Shown here: piece by piece, positions 61,721 through 64,000 of the stretch
How the letters are laid out: every line of letters begins with the position of its first letter
How positions within the stretch are numbered: the first letter of the stretch is position 1
DNA from: Photobacterium atrarenae
GTDB lineage: Bacteria; Pseudomonadota; Gammaproteobacteria; Enterobacterales; Vibrionaceae
Direction of reading: 5' to 3'
NCBI RefSeq assembly: GCF_024380015.1
Contig: NZ_CP101508.1
Coordinates: 1,984,902-2,048,901, forward strand
DNA: 64,000 nucleotides
Translations under genes and position numbers: made by a program
The notes under the pieces: model-generated
What the model saw: only the letters and a program-made list of their open reading frames with translations
What the model was told of the DNA's origin: nothing
Database searches by the model: none

Positions 61721-64000
61721 TCCAGCCCCACTTCAGAAACGACATCATAACCGTCGTAATGGCTCGGGTACCATTCCCAGCGCCAGCTGGCCCCCAACCC
61801 GACCCGGCTATCCTGCTGCCTGGCCAGTTTGCTTTCGTTTTCGCTCCGTTGGCCAAATCCATACGGCGTCAGCAACTGGCGGTGTCGCACCGCTATTTTA
61901 AACGTCTGGCCCAGCTCATAACGGCCATATAAAGCATGTCCGTCATCTCGGTTCAGATAGTACAAGCCATCAAGATACAGGTTTTGGTACAACCAGTGTG
62001 CCTGCCCGAGTTTCCAGGATTTACTCCAGGCATCACGGGAAAACACATCCGCGCTGAACCGCACATACGGCCGGGTTTGGGAGCCCCCACCTGAAAAAGA
62101 TTGCTTGAGGCCGGCTTTTAAATAGTAATTCCAGTTTTTCAGCGGCTGATAGACAAACCCCAAGTCCAGTTCATGGGTTGCCTCACTGCCATTACCTGAT
62201 CGGTACTGTCCGCTGTGCAACCCGGCAAGCGACAGCGCGCTGCGCGGTAGCCAAGTCTCATCCAAATAATAGCGGGCCTCTTCATAAAGGAAGAAATCAC
62301 CGGTGACGTCTGAGTAGCCGGGAACAGCCTGTCCATTGCTCTCCCCGACCCAACCGGCCACGGTGAATTTCCAGCCCTGCTCCAGATCGCGATGGGCGCG
62401 GCGGAAATAATCCAGCTGTTGCCGCTGCCCCACCTCAAGCGTTGCGTTTGCAGCCAGCTGGTCGATATTTTCCGCATAAAGTTCCGCTGCCCGAACTTTC
62501 CGCCCATTCTCAGCAGCCACCCGGGCATATTCAGACTTTAAAGTCAGATCGGTGCGATACGGCTCAACCTGAACAGCTTGCCGAAACAGTTTCTCCGCTA
62601 ACAGCGGAGACGTCGGCGCCAGCAGATAGCCCAGCGTGGCGCTCATCTCACCACGCTGATCAGCGGCATCTTTCTCAACGACGGTCGCCGTTAACACCCG
62701 TAACGCCTGAGTATCACCTGTCGCCAGATAACGCTCAGCCAACTGCCTGGCGACCTGTGGTGATGGCGCCCGGTAAAAGGCCAGCTTTAGCCGCGTGTCA
62801 AACACCCGTTGATCATTGAGCTCTGCAGCCAGGTTCAACCCCAGTAGCCACCAGTATGGATTGTCCTGCTCAAAATCCGTGTTCCGCCAATACAACTCGG
62901 CCAGCTCAAACTCTCCAACTTCATACAAAGTACGAATATAGAGATACCGATCCCCTTCCGACAAGACTGCCGCATTCATGTTGCGCCAGTACGGGTAGCT
63001 TTGCCGGTAAGCCTGGGCCTGAGCATACCAGCGTGCAACAATCGTGCTCTCTGCCAGGCTCGGCGTCTCCGACAAAGTCGCCGCATACAGTTTTGCCGCA
63101 GCTTCAGGCTGCTCAGCAACCAGGCAATACGCAACCACCCGCCGGGCGAAGCGCGCTGTAGCGTAGCGGTCCTGCGGTGTCAGGGCATTACATTTACCCT
63201 GGACCTGCCATTTATAGGGACCAACCTTCGCGCTTTCTGCCAGTGCCGTGTTCAACAAGTCGATCTGCGATACCGTGAACCAGGCGACATTCTGATAAGC
63301 CAGAGTCGCAGCACGATTGACCAGGTTGGCGTGTTTGAGGAAGGCCTTCGGCGTTAAACGCATTCCTTCGGTAAACATCGCCGCCTGTCGCGCCGGTTGA
63401 GGTTCGGACAAGGTACTGAGGGTGTAGGTCGCCGCATCAAGATACGCGACATTGCGCGTGCGCTGATACAACTCAAACAGAATTTTCGCCGCATCCTCTC
63501 CCATCCCGACCTGACGCATGGCCTCAGCCAGCACTTTGCGATCCCCTTCGCGCCGGCTGTGTCTCAGCAGGGCGATAACCCGCCGCCATTCCCCTTGCTG
63601 CTGATAATGTTTCACCAAAACAGCACGACGCTTACGCGCCAGTTCCGGCGATTGAAAAGATTGCTCTGCCAGCAGGGAATACGCCCCCAGAGATTCCGCC
63701 AGCGCCAACCATTTGACCGGGTTATCCTCAACCGGACACTGTGCCAACACAACCCTGCCCCGCTCATCTTCGTGCGCTTGCGCCAGTCTCATGGCTTCTT
63801 TCATGCACGGGCTCAGTACCCGCCTCTCCTCCGTGATTTGTTGCAGTTGTGCGGTACTGAGCATATTCAAACGTGCCCGCTGTTCACGATGGCGATCCGT
63901 AAGCAGGCCCGCCTGCGCCAAGGTATTCAGGACTGTTTTGGCTTCCGCAAGCCGATTGGTGCTGAGCAGTTCATCGACATAGCTTTCCCACAGGCGCTTT
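61642..64000 (-). CDS. NfrA-like outer-membrane protein with TPR-type repeats (5' end outside window)
   Basis: The frame is open to the window edge, so the N-terminus is missing; about 785 residues are visible. Most of it is helical repeats of Leu/Ala-rich TPR type; the last 240 residues form a beta-barrel like the phage N4 adsorption protein A C-terminal domain (LEQGWKFTVAGWVGESNGQAVPGYSD in parts) and end in VLLRFSSFF, a typical outer-membrane C-terminus. NfrA-type proteins serve in export or display of surface polysaccharide. Next to a DUF4434 lipoprotein it suggests an exopolysaccharide export locus continuing beyond the window. Confidence 0.78.
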   Translation of the reverse strand, partial: KRLWESYVDELLSTNRLAEAKTVLNTLAQAGLLTDRHREQRARLNMLSTAQLQQITEERRVLSPCMKEAMRLAQAHEDERGRVVLAQCPVEDNPVKWLALAESLGAYSLLAEQSFQSPELARKRRAVLVKHYQQQGEWRRVIALLRHSRREGDRKVLAEAMRQVGMGEDAAKILFELYQRTRNVAYLDAATYTLSTLSEPQPARQAAMFTEGMRLTPKAFLKHANLVNRAATLAYQNVAWFTVSQIDLLNTALAESAKVGPYKWQVQGKCNALTPQDRYATARFARRVVAYCLVAEQPEAAAKLYAATLSETPSLAESTIVARWYAQAQAYRQSYPYWRNMNAAVLSEGDRYLYIRTLYEVGEFELAELYWRNTDFEQDNPYWWLLGLNLAAELNDQRVFDTRLKLAFYRAPSPQVARQLAERYLATGDTQALRVLTATVVEKDAADQRGEMSATLGYLLAPTSPLLAEKLFRQAVQVEPYRTDLTLKSEYARVAAENGRKVRAAELYAENIDQLAANATLEVGQRQQLDYFRRAHRDLEQGWKFTVAGWVGESNGQAVPGYSDVTGDFFLYEEARYYLDETWLPRSALSLAGLHSGQYRSGNGSEATHELDLGFVYQPLKNWNYYLKAGLKQSFSGGGSQTRPYVRFSADVFSRDAWSKSWKLGQAHWLYQNLYLDGLYYLNRDDGHALYGRYELGQTFKIAVRHRQLLTPYGFGQRSENESKLARQQDSRVGLGASWRWEWYPSHYDGYDVVSEVGLEWQHILDSDALEDTGNAVLLRFSSFF

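Overview
The window looks like a chromosomal segment of a gammaproteobacterium, most probably a GC-richer member of the Vibrionaceae (Photobacterium/Grimontia-like). This is inferred from the zwf-pgl-gnd operon, a second EF-G (fusA2) with highly biased codons, a VF530-type DNA-binding protein, a PurR box in front of a long-form purC, and the general protein flavour. No rRNA, tRNA, CRISPR array or recognisable transposase was seen.

Layout. 1-7.4 kb: a DUF1801 protein cut by the window edge, a GNAT and a GFA-family protein, a YjiH-type membrane protein, a cyanide-insensitive-type bd oxidase operon (cioA-cioB plus a 37-aa DUF2474 subunit), a RidA-like protein and an L,D-transpeptidase. 7.5-23.4 kb: a nearly self-contained taurine dissimilation locus. 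The minus-strand unit tauX-tauY-(TRAP tauK-tauL-tauM)-sCache imports and deaminates taurine. A second minus unit is xsc-(UPF0324 exporter)-FRG protein. A plus unit holds a CobS/CobT-like AAA+/VWA pair with no cobN beside it. A third minus unit is pta-tauE, divergent from an IclR regulator. Sulfoacetaldehyde made by TauXY would be split by Xsc to acetyl phosphate and sulfite; Pta yields acetyl-CoA, and TauE and/or the UPF0324 protein would export the sulfur oxyanion. A shared GGAAT-centred motif lies upstream of tauX, xsc and pta and is a candidate operator.

23.5-29.5 kb: a UvrD-like helicase, purC behind a PurR box, and a chemoreceptor. 29.5-34.8 kb: an AT-richer accessory stretch (FRG-domain protein, methyltransferase-like protein, B3-like metallo-hydrolase, DUF998 membrane protein, GNAT, VF530 protein, hydrolase remnant). 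34.8-37.8 kb: a LysR regulator divergent from a PEP-mutase/isocitrate-lyase-family enzyme, then a ParD-like/methionine-aminopeptidase pair with overlapping genes. 37.8-43.8 kb: an AGCS symporter and zwf-pgl-gnd. 43.9-49.5 kb: the yejABEF peptide importer. 49.7-52.7 kb: a SPOUT methyltransferase and fusA2.

52.7-55.8 kb: an Ap4A phosphorylase-like gene broken by one frameshift, two hairpins with identical loops, and an aromatic amino-acid permease preceded by a previously unlisted 53-codon Tyr/Phe-rich leader ORF that ends in a terminator-like hairpin. 55.8-58.7 kb: a split YeeE/YedE sulfur transporter divergent from a CoA-disulfide reductase/rhodanese fusion, with a palindromic operator candidate between them. 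58.8-64 kb: a secreted protein with acidic tandem repeats, a DUF4434 lipoprotein, and an NfrA-like outer-membrane protein that runs off the window end.

The observations most worth following are the CobST-like pair in the taurine locus, the aromatic leader ORF, the shared tau-locus motif, the acidic-repeat protein and the twin identical-loop hairpins.
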